Shown: one piece after another, positions 45,916-56,631 of the stretch | Position numbering within the stretch: the stretch's first letter is position 1 | Layout: each line of letters starts with the position of its first letter | Assembly (NCBI GenBank): GCA_005884685.1 | Contig: VBAH01000092.1 | Span: 42,773 to 106,772 of the forward strand | Reading direction: 5' to 3' | Length of the DNA stretch: 64,000 bases | DNA from: Alphaproteobacteria bacterium | GTDB lineage: Bacteria; Pseudomonadota; Alphaproteobacteria; Rhizobiales; Xanthobacteraceae | Program-made: the position numbers and the translations under genes | Notes under the pieces: generated by a model | Seen by the model: the letters and a program-made list of their open reading frames with translations, nothing else | The model's database searches: none | What the model was told of the DNA's origin: nothing

Positions 45916-46740
45916 TCAGCTCTGCACTTGCCGTCCGGCCTGATCGACCAGCACCTTCACCGCCATGCTTTCCGCTCCGCCGCCGCGCCGCGCGCCGCGC
46001 ACCGGCGAAGCGCCGAGGTAGTCGAGCCCGACCGCGACCCGTACATGGGCGTCCGTCGTGCAAATCCCGTTGGTCGGATCGAATGCCACCCAGCCGATGC
46101 TCGGAACGTAGACTTCAGCCCAGGCATGGCCGGCGTCCTGCTGCGTCACGCCATCGATGCGGTGGAAATAGCCGCCGACATAGCGCGCGGGGATTTCCAG
46201 ATGGCGCGCGGCCGCAATGAAGATGTGGGTCAGGTCCTGACAGACGCCGCGCTTGAGCGCGAACGCCTCGGCTGCGGTCGTCGTGGTGTGGGTCGGATCG
46301 GTGTCGAACGTCATCTCGCTGTGAACGCGGCCGAGCAAGGCATGCAGCAGCGGCAGCGTTTCGTCGCTGCGCGCGCGCGTCTCGCGCGCAAATTCCGCGA
46401 TGGCTCTGTCGACTTCGGTCAGCGGCGTCGCGCGCAGGTACAGGCTCGGCGGAAACCGCTCGACCGTGCCGCGCACCATGCCGGCGGTATCCTGCACGTC
46501 GACCTCGCCCTCGACCTGCACGCCCAGCTCGTCGAACGGGCCCTCGGCGGTGAACGTGTGGGTGATGTTGCCGAACGCGTCCTCGTGCTCGTTGAGGCGG
46601 CAATCCTCGGTCACGTCGATGCGCCAGCGCACGACGTAGTGACCGTCGTGATTGCGCGGGGTGAGGCGCAGGGTCTGGATCACGCCGGAGATCGGCGCCG
46701 CGTAATGGTAGCGGGTCTCGTGCGAGATGCGGATGCGCAT
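45916..46740 (-). CDS. Transglutaminase-like Cys protease of the Anbu operon
   Basis: 274 residues. The catalytic triad is present: Cys in KRGVCQDLTH, His in DAGHAWAEVY, Asp in FDPTNG. The N-terminal domain (RYHYAAPISGVIQTLRLTPR) is the bacterial transglutaminase N domain. Such proteins are constant companions of alpha-E and ATP-grasp genes and of Anbu. In this genome the alpha-E/ATP-grasp half lies 3.6 kb upstream on the same strand. Confidence 0.9.
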   Translation of the reverse strand: MRIRISHETRYHYAAPISGVIQTLRLTPRNHDGHYVVRWRIDVTEDCRLNEHEDAFGNITHTFTAEGPFDELGVQVEGEVDVQDTAGMVRGTVERFPPSLYLRATPLTEVDRAIAEFARETRARSDETLPLLHALLGRVHSEMTFDTDPTHTTTTAAEAFALKRGVCQDLTHIFIAAARHLEIPARYVGGYFHRIDGVTQQDAGHAWAEVYVPSIGWVAFDPTNGICTTDAHVRVAVGLDYLGASPVRGARRGGGAESMAVKVLVDQAGRQVQS

Positions 46741-46826
46741 GGCGGCATCATATCAGGCGTTATCGGCCACGAAAGTCGCTGGTTTAGGCTTTCCATCGAA
46801 GGCCGAAGCGCCATATACAGCGCGCC

Positions 46827-48437
<1,611 letters not shown>

Positions 48438-48590
48438 GCCGTGTACTCATGAACGCGCAGAGATGTCCGCCTGCGCAAGTAAAGCAGACGTCGCCCATTC
48501 GGCGGGTGTCCGGGTGATGATGTTTCGGGCGCTGTTGTAAACCGCCGGCATCTGCCATGATGCTGGCTTCGTAAACACAGGAGATGCGAC

Positions 48591-48797
48591 GTGGCTAGTG
48601 GAACTGTGAAGTGGTTCAACCCGACAAAGGGCTATGGCTTTATCCAGCCCTCGGGCGGCGGCGGTAAAGATGTGTTCGTACACATCTCGGCAGTAGAACG
48701 GGCGGGCCTGAGCACCCTCAATGAGGGTCAGCAACTCGACTATGAAATCGTGTCGAACCGTGGCAAAGAGTCGGCCGAAAATCTGAAGGTGAAGTGA
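48591..48797 (+). CDS. cspA: Cold-shock protein
   Basis: 68 residues, one CSD: KWFNPTKGYGFIQP (RNP1) and VFVHISAVE (RNP2). Binds single-stranded RNA/DNA and melts secondary structure. GTG start with GGAGATGCGAC upstream; the 150-bp leader before it is typical for regulated csp genes. A strong hairpin terminator follows the stop. Confidence 0.95.
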   Translation: MASGTVKWFNPTKGYGFIQPSGGGGKDVFVHISAVERAGLSTLNEGQQLDYEIVSNRGKESAENLKVK

Positions 48798-48802
48798 CAG
48801 CA

Positions 48803-48832
48803 AGGCCCGCCGGTTGATAAACCGGCGGGCCT
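48803..48832 (+). terminator. Terminator hairpin of the cold-shock gene
   Basis: AGGCCCGCCGGTT pairs with AACCGGCGGGCCT around GATA, a 13-bp perfect stem just after the cspA stop. No T-run follows, but stability and position support termination. Confidence 0.7.
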
Positions 48833-48880
48833 CGCCCTGACATGGTTCTTCGAGTCTCAATCAAACTGCAACGCCGAAAC

Positions 48881-49261
48881 ATGCCGACGCGGGTGCGGGC
48901 AATACCAAAAAAGAAACGCGGTCGCCCTGCCACTGGTCGCGCCCCGGTGACCGCTATTCGCCTCCCGGAAGATCTGCGAGTGCGTGTTGAAGCCTGGGCT
49001 TCCAAATTGAAGGATACGCCCTCGCGCTCAGAAGCCATCCGCCGGCTGGTCGAGATGGGCCTGGCGAGCGCGCGTCCAACGATTGCAAAGGCGTCGGGAA
49101 AGACCGCAGCGAGGGCATCCAAGCTCGCCGGGCAGATGATCGACATCCTGGGCGATGGCAGCGCACCGCTCGAAGAACGAGAAAAGCGCAAGCGCCGTCT
49201 CATCAAAGGGCCATCGGAATTTCGGAAAATGCGCGCCGATCTTCCGAAGCCCAAGGGCTAG
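48881..49261 (+). CDS. Ribbon-helix-helix DNA-binding protein
   Basis: 126 residues. A basic start (PKKKRGRPATGR) is followed by an RHH motif: APVTAIRLPEDLRVRVEAWA and SRSEAIRRLVEMGL. The C-terminal half is Lys-rich and helical. Such proteins are antitoxins or autoregulators; no toxin gene is adjacent. An ATG at 48842 is also in frame but sits right after the csp terminator with no ribosome site. Confidence 0.7.
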   Translation: MPTRVRAIPKKKRGRPATGRAPVTAIRLPEDLRVRVEAWASKLKDTPSRSEAIRRLVEMGLASARPTIAKASGKTAARASKLAGQMIDILGDGSAPLEEREKRKRRLIKGPSEFRKMRADLPKPKG

Positions 49262-49341
49262 GCTTCCGCGCGTCGTTGGGTTTGCGCCTTGCGGGCGGCA
49301 GCAGCGCGCGAGTTTGCGTCGGACGCCGTGTCTGTGAGTGC

Positions 49342-49400
49342 CTACAGCAGATACAGCTCGATGATCAGCGTGCCGAGCGGGTTGTTGTTGGCGATGAAGT
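49342..49400 (-). pseudogene. Fragment of an alpha-E gene 3' end
   Basis: The minus strand reads FIANNNPLGTLIIELYLL and stop, against FISDNNRLGALITEQYLL and stop at the end of the intact alpha-E gene (50360). About 57 bp are clearly related but diverged, and the match ends on both sides. It is a relic of a second alpha-E copy in the same orientation, 1 kb away. The rest of 49262-49504 shows no gene. Confidence 0.65.
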
Positions 49401-49504
49401 CGGACCTATCGGCTGGACACGAACCTCGTTGTGCGGCCTGACAAAGTCATGCTTCCGCCAGCACGAGGGCCAAATACTGGCAGGTTCAAGCGGGAGCTGA
49501 ACAC

Positions 49505-50353
49505 GTGTTGGTCCGATTCTCATTATCGCGCTGGAAGCCTGCATGCCTGATCGCCGCGGCGGTGGTGGTTTCGGCGACGTTGCCGGTTCCAGCCATGACG
49601 ATCCAGGTCATCGAGATGACCTGTCCGTATGACGGCACAAAATTCAAATTCGAGGCACAGGGGTCCGGTACCGCGTTCGACAAGGCGCTCGATTGGATGC
49701 CAATGGGTGCCATCCAAAGCCCGTGGCCGCTGGCTGTCTGCCCGACGAACGGATTTGTCTTTCTGCGAAACGAATACGATCCAGGTGAGCTGGACCGTCT
49801 GCGCCCGCTCGTCCTATCGGCCGAGTATCAGGCTCTGAAGGACGAGACGGCCTACTACCGCGCCGCGTGGCTGATGGAGCGCACCGGCGCGTCCCGCGAA
49901 GAGGTAACGATGCTGCTTCTTCAAGCGACCTGGGAGGCCGGGCAGTCGGAGTTCAAAGCACGGTATGCGGCCCGGCTTGCTGCGCAGCAGGGGACCCGTC
50001 CGCAGGCATCAGGCAATCTCGGGCAGCAGGAAAACCTGTTTTACGCAGTGCTTGCCGAAGGCACGACGTCCGATCGCTACAAGCGCTATGCGGGCGAACT
50101 GCTGGGGCGGCTTACGACGGATGTCGCCTCGCGCGGCGAAGCGACGCGCACTGAATACAATCTGCTGATCGGGGAGCTGCTCCGCCGACTAGAACGCTTC
50201 GGCGAAGCGGAGAGCCACTTCGCGGCCGTGTCCGCCGCGTTGCAAGCCGACGGCAACACGGCGAGGCTCGTGGAATTCGAGCGCCAGCTCGTCGCAAAGC
50301 GGGACATCGGCATTCACATGATGTCGAAAGCGCTGCCGCGAACGCGTCAATGA
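49505..50353 (+). CDS. Exported protein with DUF2225-like Cys motif
   Basis: 282 residues. Signal-like N-terminus (ACLIAAAVVVSATLPVPA), then TCPYDGTKFKFEAQGSGTAF and AVCPTNGFVFL, two Cys pairs resembling the metal-binding start of DUF2225 proteins, then a helical TPR-like region. Function unknown. Start GTG at 49505 without a strong ribosome site. It separates the alpha-E fragment from the intact alpha-E gene. Confidence 0.65.
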   Translation: MLVRFSLSRWKPACLIAAAVVVSATLPVPAMTIQVIEMTCPYDGTKFKFEAQGSGTAFDKALDWMPMGAIQSPWPLAVCPTNGFVFLRNEYDPGELDRLRPLVLSAEYQALKDETAYYRAAWLMERTGASREEVTMLLLQATWEAGQSEFKARYAARLAAQQGTRPQASGNLGQQENLFYAVLAEGTTSDRYKRYAGELLGRLTTDVASRGEATRTEYNLLIGELLRRLERFGEAESHFAAVSAALQADGNTARLVEFERQLVAKRDIGIHMMSKALPRTRQ

Positions 50354-50359
50354 CACCGG

Positions 50360-51301
50360 CTACAGCAAATACTGCTCGGTAATCAGCGCTCCGAGCCGAT
50401 TGTTGTCGGAAATGAACCCACCGATGAACTCATGCAGGCCGGTCTTGAAGATCTCCTCCATGCGGCTGTTGACGAGCCGGGTGCGGACGAGGCGCGCGTG
50501 GCGCTGTGCGGGACCCTGGCGGCTATAAGCGCGCGCGATGTTGTCGAGATGCTCGACCAGATGCGCATAGCAGCTCGCAAGCGAGCGCGGCATCTGGTCG
50601 TTGAGCATCAGAAGGTCGGCGATCAGCCATGGCTTCAGGCTCTGGCGATAGACCCAGTGATAGGCGGTGAGCGCGGAGACCGAGCGCAGGATCGCGGCCC
50701 ACTGGAAATAATCGAGCGGCCCGCCGACGTGCTCCTGCGGCGGAAGCAGCAAATGATACTTCACATCGAGGATGCGCGCGGTGTTGTCGGCGCGCTCCAT
50801 GAACACGCCGAGCCGCGAGAACCAGTAGGAATCGTTGCGCAACATCGTGCGGTAGGCGGAGCCGTCGAAGCGCAGCGAGGATTCCTGCACCCAGCGCAGG
50901 AAGGTCGCGAACTGCTCGCGCGAGGCCGGACCGGAGCCGAGCTTCTGCAGTTCGAGCCAGGTGCCGTTGATCGCGTCCCACATTTCCATGGTGAGCGCGG
51001 TGCGCACCGAACGCGCGTTCGCGCGTGCGACCTCGAAGCAGGAGCGGATCGAGGAAGGATTGTCCGGCGAGAACGCGAGGAAATCCGTGACGGTCTGCTC
51101 GTTTGCTGCCTTGTGCGCCGAGAAGAAGGCGGCGGCGCAGCCCGCGGTCGCGACCGCCGATTCCCATTCGTTGGTGGTCGCGCCTGCCGAGGTCGGTACC
51201 GCGGCGAGGCGCTGCGTCGCTTCGAGGATGCGCGCGAGATACTCGGCGCGCTCCACATAGCGCGCGAGCCAGTACATGTTGTCTGCGGTGCGGGAGAGCA
51301 T
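50360..51301 (-). CDS. Alpha-E domain protein
   Basis: 313 residues, all-helical alpha-E domain: MLSRTADNMYWLARYVERAE at the start, VFMERADNTARILDVKYH in the middle. Its fixed partners are ATP-grasp and transglutaminase proteins of the Anbu group; a role in peptide ligation and processing has been suggested. One base separates it from the ATP-grasp gene. It is cut off from the transglutaminase/Anbu half by the prfC block. Confidence 0.92.
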   Translation of the reverse strand: MLSRTADNMYWLARYVERAEYLARILEATQRLAAVPTSAGATTNEWESAVATAGCAAAFFSAHKAANEQTVTDFLAFSPDNPSSIRSCFEVARANARSVRTALTMEMWDAINGTWLELQKLGSGPASREQFATFLRWVQESSLRFDGSAYRTMLRNDSYWFSRLGVFMERADNTARILDVKYHLLLPPQEHVGGPLDYFQWAAILRSVSALTAYHWVYRQSLKPWLIADLLMLNDQMPRSLASCYAHLVEHLDNIARAYSRQGPAQRHARLVRTRLVNSRMEEIFKTGLHEFIGGFISDNNRLGALITEQYLL

Positions 51302-51302
51302 T

Positions 51303-52721
51303 CTAGCTGTCCAGGACCCAGGTATCCTTGGTGCCGCCGCCCTGGCTCGAATTGACGACGAGCGAGCCGGACTTGAGCGCCACGCGCGTGAGCCCGCCCG
51401 GCACGATGCGGATGCGGTCGCGCCCGGTGAGCACGAACGGGCGCAAATCCACGTGGCGCGGTGCAAGCCCTTCGTCCACCAGCGTCGGCACGGTCGAGAG
51501 CGCGAGCGTCGGCTGCGCGATGAAGCCGCGTGGATCGCGCTTGAGCTTCTCGCGGAACGCCTCGATCGCGAGCTTGTCGGCCTTCGGACCGATCAGCATG
51601 CCGTAGCCGCCCGAGCCGTGCACTTCCTTGACGACCAGCTCGGACAGATTGTCGAGCACATAGGAAAGGTGCTCGACCTCGCGGCAGCGCCAGGTCGGCA
51701 CGTTTTTGAGAATCGGTTCTTCGCCGAGATAGAATTTCACGATCTCCGGCATGTAGCTGTAGACCGCCTTGTCGTCGGCGACGCCGGTGCCGACCGCGTT
51801 GGTGAGCGTCACGTTTCCGGCAAGGTAGGCCGACATGATGCCGGGCACGCCGAGCGCGGAATCCGGCCGGAACGAGAGCGGATCGAGGAAATCATCGTCG
51901 ATGCGGCGGTAGATCACGTCGACGCGCTTCAATCCCTCGGTCGTGCGCATGTACACGACCTCCCCCTTCACGATGAGGTCGCGCCCCTCGACCAGCTCGA
52001 TGCCGAGCTTGTCGGCGAGGAACGAGTGCTCGTAATAGGCCGAGTTGTAGATGCCGGGCGTGAGCAGCACGATGGTCGGCTCGGCCGCGGCGCTCACCGG
52101 CGCCACGGATCTCAGCGTGGCGAGCAACTCGTCCGGATAGTTCTCGACCGGCGCGACGCGATGGCGCGCGAACAGGTCGGGGAAAAGCCGCAGCATGATT
52201 TCGCGGTTCTCCAGCATGTAGGAGACGCCGGAGGGCGTGCGCGTATTGTCTTCCAGCACGTAGAACGTGTCGGCATCGACGCGCACGATGTCGATGCCGG
52301 CGATGAAAACATAAATGTCGTGCGGTACGCGCTGGCCGTTCATCTCGGGACGGAACACCGGGTTCTGGAAAACGAGGTCTTCCGGCACGATGCCGGCGCG
52401 CAGCACCTCGCGTTTGCCGTAGATGTCCTTGATGTAGAGATTGATCGCTTTGGTACGCTGTTCGAGGCCGCGCTTGACCGTTTCCCATTCGTTCGCCGCG
52501 AGGATGCGCGGCACGACATCGAACGGGATCAGGCGTTCGGTCGATTCGGCCTCGCCGTAGACTGCGAATGTGATGCCGATCCGGCGGAACAGCAGCTCCG
52601 CCTCGCGCCGGCGCTGCTGCAGGGTGTCGGGCGGAACCTTGCCCAACCAGCCGGCGAGTTCGCGGTAGGCGGCGCGCGTCAGACCGTCCTTGCCGTTCAT
52701 CTCGTCGAATGCGGCCGACAT
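51303..52721 (-). CDS. Circularly permuted type-2 ATP-grasp protein
   Basis: 472 residues from the ATG at 52721 (GGGGGACGG before it; a longer form from 52781 is in frame). Family features RRIGITFAVYGEAESTERLIP, NPVFRPEMNGQ and HGSGGYGMLIGPKA are present. It should catalyse ATP-dependent amide or peptide ligation with alpha-E as partner. First gene of the split Anbu operon. Confidence 0.92.
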   Translation of the reverse strand: MSAAFDEMNGKDGLTRAAYRELAGWLGKVPPDTLQQRRREAELLFRRIGITFAVYGEAESTERLIPFDVVPRILAANEWETVKRGLEQRTKAINLYIKDIYGKREVLRAGIVPEDLVFQNPVFRPEMNGQRVPHDIYVFIAGIDIVRVDADTFYVLEDNTRTPSGVSYMLENREIMLRLFPDLFARHRVAPVENYPDELLATLRSVAPVSAAAEPTIVLLTPGIYNSAYYEHSFLADKLGIELVEGRDLIVKGEVVYMRTTEGLKRVDVIYRRIDDDFLDPLSFRPDSALGVPGIMSAYLAGNVTLTNAVGTGVADDKAVYSYMPEIVKFYLGEEPILKNVPTWRCREVEHLSYVLDNLSELVVKEVHGSGGYGMLIGPKADKLAIEAFREKLKRDPRGFIAQPTLALSTVPTLVDEGLAPRHVDLRPFVLTGRDRIRIVPGGLTRVALKSGSLVVNSSQGGGTKDTWVLDS

Positions 52722-52997
52722 CCGTCCCCCGAAGGCCGCTGTGGGCCCCTCGCGCCATGCTAGTTGCAAGCGCCGCGCCATGGGAAGGGGACCCGTCGGG
52801 GTCGCGGCTGGCGGTATTTGCCCAGTTATTCGGCAGGCCTGGCTTTTCGCCGGGCAAACCGAGGCGGACAACCGGCCGCGCGCGGATCAAGCGCGGGGGG
52901 AAAACTATATTTGTGCGGACCGGGCACCGATCGGGCACGATAAGCGTTGGCATCGAAGCGCGCGCGCCGATGCCGGATTCCCAAGCGGGGTGACGTT

Positions 52998-53405
52998 ATG
53001 GCCAGCCAATTTCCCAACAGGGCGAAAGCTCCCCTCGCGTTGATCGTCGAGGATGATGCCGATCTGCGCGAGCTTGGTGCTGCGCTGCTGGAGGAAACCG
53101 ATCTGCGCGTGATCGAATGCGAGAACGCCGAGCAGGCGATGGCGGTGCTTGCGCGAGAGGGCGACAATGTGGCGCTGGTGTTCGCGGATATCCGGTTGCC
53201 CGGGCTCCTCGACGGCGTCGATCTCGCCAAGCGCATCAAGGCGGTCTGGCCGCATATTTCGATCGTGGTCACCTCGGGCTACGGGCCGGAGCAGCCCTTG
53301 CCGCAAAATGTGATCTATCTGCCGAAGCCCTGGCTCGCCCTCGACGTGCTGGTGCAGGCCGAGCGCGCTGCGGCATGGATGCAGCGGGCGCAGCGGGCCG
53401 TCTAG
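52998..53405 (+). CDS. Single-domain response regulator
   Basis: 135 residues, receiver domain only: IVEDDADLRE (acidic pair), phosphorylation Asp in VFADIRLP, switch Thr in VVTSGYG, and Lys in YLPKPW. No output domain, so it acts through protein contacts or as a phosphate sink. No kinase is adjacent. Convergent overlap of 4 bp with the acyl-CoA-synthetase-like gene. Confidence 0.9.
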   Translation: MASQFPNRAKAPLALIVEDDADLRELGAALLEETDLRVIECENAEQAMAVLAREGDNVALVFADIRLPGLLDGVDLAKRIKAVWPHISIVVTSGYGPEQPLPQNVIYLPKPWLALDVLVQAERAAAWMQRAQRAV

Positions 53406-55255
53406 ATCGCAATGATGTCTGCGTCCGGCGCGGATGCATACAGCCGCGTCACATCGGCGGCGCGGCGCTCCAGCGCGAGGCGCTGGTTGATGTAGCCCTT
53501 GTCGGTGATTTCGTTCCCGTCGATCGAGGGCGCGTCGGGCAGCAGGAGCGCCCGCGCGATGCGTTCCGACGAGCCCTGACGCGTCGCATTCCACCGGGTC
53601 AACGCAGCGCGGACGTGCGAACGCACGACTGGATGCCGCGCAAGATCGGTGAGCGCCGTCGGCGCGCCTTCGCCGATCAGTCTCTGGCAACCGGCGGCAT
53701 CGAGCCAGCAGAGCAGCGCGACGAACGCGCGGTCCGCGCCCGCCACAATCGCATCCTGCAACACCGGCGAGCAGGCCGCGAGGATGCCGACGCGCAAACC
53801 GCCGACATGCACCCACGTGCCGGTGGTGAGCTTGAAATCTTCCGCCAGCCGCCCATCGAACAACACGCCGCGCGCCGCATCGCTCTCGTCGGCAAAACGC
53901 ACCGCGTCGCCCGGCTGGTAAAATCCCTCCTCGTCGAACGCCGCCGCAGTGAGATCGGGCCGTTTCCAGTATCCGGGCGAGATGTTCGGTCCGCGCACGC
54001 GGATCTCCAGCTTGCCGCCGCGCGGCACCAGCTTCACGTCGACGCCGGGCACCGGGACACCGATATTGCCGGCGCGCTCGAGCAAAAAGTGCGCGGCAGT
54101 CGCGAGCGGCGCAGTCTCGGTCGTGCCCCACGAGGATGACATCGGAATGCGATGGCCGGTGGTACGCACCGAGATGGCCTCGAGCCGCCCCCACACATCC
54201 TGCGGCAGCGCAGCGCCGGCGTAAAAGATCAGCCGCAGCTTTGCGAAGAACGAGCGCGCAAAGCTCTCGTCGCGCTCGAGATGCGGCAGCAGTGCGGCGT
54301 ATCCGGCCGGCACGTTGAAATAGGCCGTAGGTGAAATTTCGGAGAGATTGCGCACGGTTTCGCCGACCATCGCGGGCAGCGGCCGGCCGCCGTCGATCGC
54401 CATCGTGCCGGCATGGCGCAGCACCAGATGGAAGTTGTGGTTGCCGCCGAAGGTGTGATTCCACGGCAGCCAGTCCACCAACGTGAGCGGCTGCTCCGCG
54501 ACGAATGGCCAGATCTGGGCGAGCTGCTGCTGATTGGCGGTGAGCATGCCGTGCGTGTTGATCACGCCCTTGGGCAATCCGGTCGAGCCGGATGTGAACA
54601 GGATTTTCGCGATGGTGTTCGCGCCGGATGCGGCGGCGGCCTGGTCGACGGCGGGGCCGAGAGGCGTCCGCGTGAGATCGTCGAAAGCTGTCGCGCCGAG
54701 GTTTGCGCCGTCGCGGCTCGCCACGATCTCGGCGCCGGTGCCGATCGCCGCGAGCGCCTTGGCAAACGGCGTCGTGTCGGCGACATAGATCAGCCCCGGC
54801 GCAAGCAATTCCGCGATGTGTCTGAGCTTGGCGAAGTCCTGGCTCTGCAGCGAATACGCGACCGAGACCGGCGCGACCGGCACCCCTGCGGTGTAGCCCG
54901 CCAACATGAGCAGCGCGTGGTCGACCGAATTCGCCGAGAGGATCATCACCGGCCGCTCGGCCGACAGTCCGCGCTCGATCAGCGCGCCGGCGAGCGCATC
55001 GACGGAGCGGCGCGCGTCCTCATAGGTGAGCTTGCGCCACGCCGCTCCGATGCGCTCGGCCAGAAACACGCGGGCCGGCTCTCCCTCGACGGCGGCGCGA
55101 AACAGCCGCGCGAGGCTCGAATCGTACCCGCCGAGCGGCGCGGTACAGCTGAGGCGGATCGTGCCGTCCGGCTCCGTCGTGCGCGAGACCTGCGCCGGCG
55201 CAAATGTGATCGGCCGATGCGGGGCGCTTGCCGCAGAACGGGCATGCTCGTTCAT
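53402..55255 (-). CDS. Feruloyl-CoA-synthetase-like acyl-CoA ligase
   Basis: 617 residues, adenylate-forming family: LFTSGSTGLPKGV (phosphate loop), SSSWGTTETAP, GYWKRPDLT. Length and N-terminal part resemble feruloyl-CoA synthase (Fcs), which activates ferulate and other hydroxycinnamates. A C-terminal Lys for adenylation occurs in NEITDKGYINQR. Aromatic-acid breakdown is supported by pcaD and the dioxygenase 4 kb away, but fcs partners (ech, vdh) are absent. Confidence 0.82.
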   Translation of the reverse strand: MNEHARSAASAPHRPITFAPAQVSRTTEPDGTIRLSCTAPLGGYDSSLARLFRAAVEGEPARVFLAERIGAAWRKLTYEDARRSVDALAGALIERGLSAERPVMILSANSVDHALLMLAGYTAGVPVAPVSVAYSLQSQDFAKLRHIAELLAPGLIYVADTTPFAKALAAIGTGAEIVASRDGANLGATAFDDLTRTPLGPAVDQAAAASGANTIAKILFTSGSTGLPKGVINTHGMLTANQQQLAQIWPFVAEQPLTLVDWLPWNHTFGGNHNFHLVLRHAGTMAIDGGRPLPAMVGETVRNLSEISPTAYFNVPAGYAALLPHLERDESFARSFFAKLRLIFYAGAALPQDVWGRLEAISVRTTGHRIPMSSSWGTTETAPLATAAHFLLERAGNIGVPVPGVDVKLVPRGGKLEIRVRGPNISPGYWKRPDLTAAAFDEEGFYQPGDAVRFADESDAARGVLFDGRLAEDFKLTTGTWVHVGGLRVGILAACSPVLQDAIVAGADRAFVALLCWLDAAGCQRLIGEGAPTALTDLARHPVVRSHVRAALTRWNATRQGSSERIARALLLPDAPSIDGNEITDKGYINQRLALERRAADVTRLYASAPDADIIAI

Positions 55256-55318
55256 CAGGCGTATTCCTCTGAGCGTATCTTGAGGGCATTATAGCGCCTC
55301 ACCGCCGAAGGGAACGCC

Positions 55319-56083
55319 ATGACTGCGCCAAGCAATCTCATCACCGCCGCCATCCTCGTCATCGGCGACGAGATTTTGTCCGGGCGCACCAAGGACAAGA
55401 ACATCGGCTACATCGCCGAATACCTGACCAACATCGGCATCGACCTCAAAGAAGTGCGCGTGGTGCCGGATGAGGAGGACGAGATCGTCGCGGCGCTCAA
55501 CGCCTTGCGCGGCCGCTACAGCTATGTGTTCACCACCGGCGGCATCGGCCCGACGCATGACGACATCACGGCGGATTCGGTCGCGAAGGCGTTCGGCGTG
55601 TCGATCGACATCGATCCGCGTGCGGTCGCGATCATGCAGGAGCGTTTCGCGGCGCGCGGCGTCGAGATGAACGAGGCGCGGCTGCGCATGGCACGCATTC
55701 CGGCCGGCGCCGAGTTGGTCGAGAACAAGCAATCCGGCGCGCCGGGATTCATGATCGGCAACGTGATCGTGATGGCGGGCGTGCCGTCGATCATGCAGGC
55801 GATGCTCGATGCCGCCGCGCCCAGGCTCAAGACCGGCGTGAAGATGATCTCGGAAACGATCAGGGGCGACGTGCGCGAAGGCGACATCGGCACGGAACTC
55901 GGGGAGATCGCTAGGCAGCACCCCAACGCCACGATCGGCAGCTATCCATTCTTCGACGACAAGTCGGGGCCGAACACCAATCTCGTGATCCGCTCGCGCG
56001 ATGCCGGCTCTCTCGCGGCGGCGCGGACCGACGTCGAGGCGATGCTCAAGCGCGTGCGCGGGACCCTGAAGGCGACCGCCTGA
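55319..56083 (+). CDS. CinA N-terminal/MoCF-type protein
   Basis: 254 residues, the molybdopterin-binding-like domain shared by CinA and MogA: VIGDEILSGRTKDKN and TGGIGPTHDDITADS. It lacks the C-terminal CinA nicotinamide-deamidase domain, so it is the short form. Possible pyrophosphatase on ADP-ribose-type compounds, known for full CinA. GCCGAAGGGAACGCC lies before the ATG. Confidence 0.85.
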   Translation: MTAPSNLITAAILVIGDEILSGRTKDKNIGYIAEYLTNIGIDLKEVRVVPDEEDEIVAALNALRGRYSYVFTTGGIGPTHDDITADSVAKAFGVSIDIDPRAVAIMQERFAARGVEMNEARLRMARIPAGAELVENKQSGAPGFMIGNVIVMAGVPSIMQAMLDAAAPRLKTGVKMISETIRGDVREGDIGTELGEIARQHPNATIGSYPFFDDKSGPNTNLVIRSRDAGSLAAARTDVEAMLKRVRGTLKATA

Positions 56084-56142
56084 CCTTTCAAGTTCTCGCG
56101 CGCGTGACTACCTGCTGATCACCCACAGGAGGAGGAAGCGCC

Positions 56143-56574
56143 ATGGCGACCATCAAGCGCAACGCGTCGGCCCAATGGAGCGGCAGCGGCAAGGAGGGCA
56201 AGGGCGCGATCACGACACAGAGCGGCGTTCTGTCGGCGACGCCGTATTCGTTTTCGCGCCGGTTCGGCGACGAGAAGGGCACCAATCCCGAGGAGTTGAT
56301 CGCCGCCGCGCATGCGGCCTGCTTCACGATGGCGCTCGCGTTTCAGCTCAGCGGTGCCGGGCATCCGCCCGAGGACCTGAGCACACGCGCCGACGTTTCC
56401 CTCGAGCAGGAAGGCGCGGGCTGGAAGATCGCCGCCGTGGCGCTGACGCTGAAAGCCAAGGTGCCGGGGCTGTCGAGGGACGAATTCGCGAAACTGGCCG
56501 AGGCCGCGAAGACCAATTGCCCGGTGTCGAAGATTCTCAACGCGAAGATCACGCTCGACGCCACGCTGGAGTAG
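56143..56574 (+). CDS. osmC: OsmC-family peroxiredoxin
   Basis: 143 residues. Both redox cysteines are in place: C60 in AAHAACFTMAL and C126 in TNCPVSKIL. RNASAQWSGSGKEGKG is typical of the OsmC subgroup (not Ohr). It reduces organic hydroperoxides in the cytoplasm. AGGAGGAAG lies before the ATG. Followed by a transporter-like gene with a separate ribosome site. Confidence 0.9.
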   Translation: MATIKRNASAQWSGSGKEGKGAITTQSGVLSATPYSFSRRFGDEKGTNPEELIAAAHAACFTMALAFQLSGAGHPPEDLSTRADVSLEQEGAGWKIAAVALTLKAKVPGLSRDEFAKLAEAAKTNCPVSKILNAKITLDATLE

Positions 56575-56631
56575 CCGCGGTTTCGCAGCCGGTGGATTGA
56601 TCCTATCCTCTCCGGATAGGGGAGGGACGGT

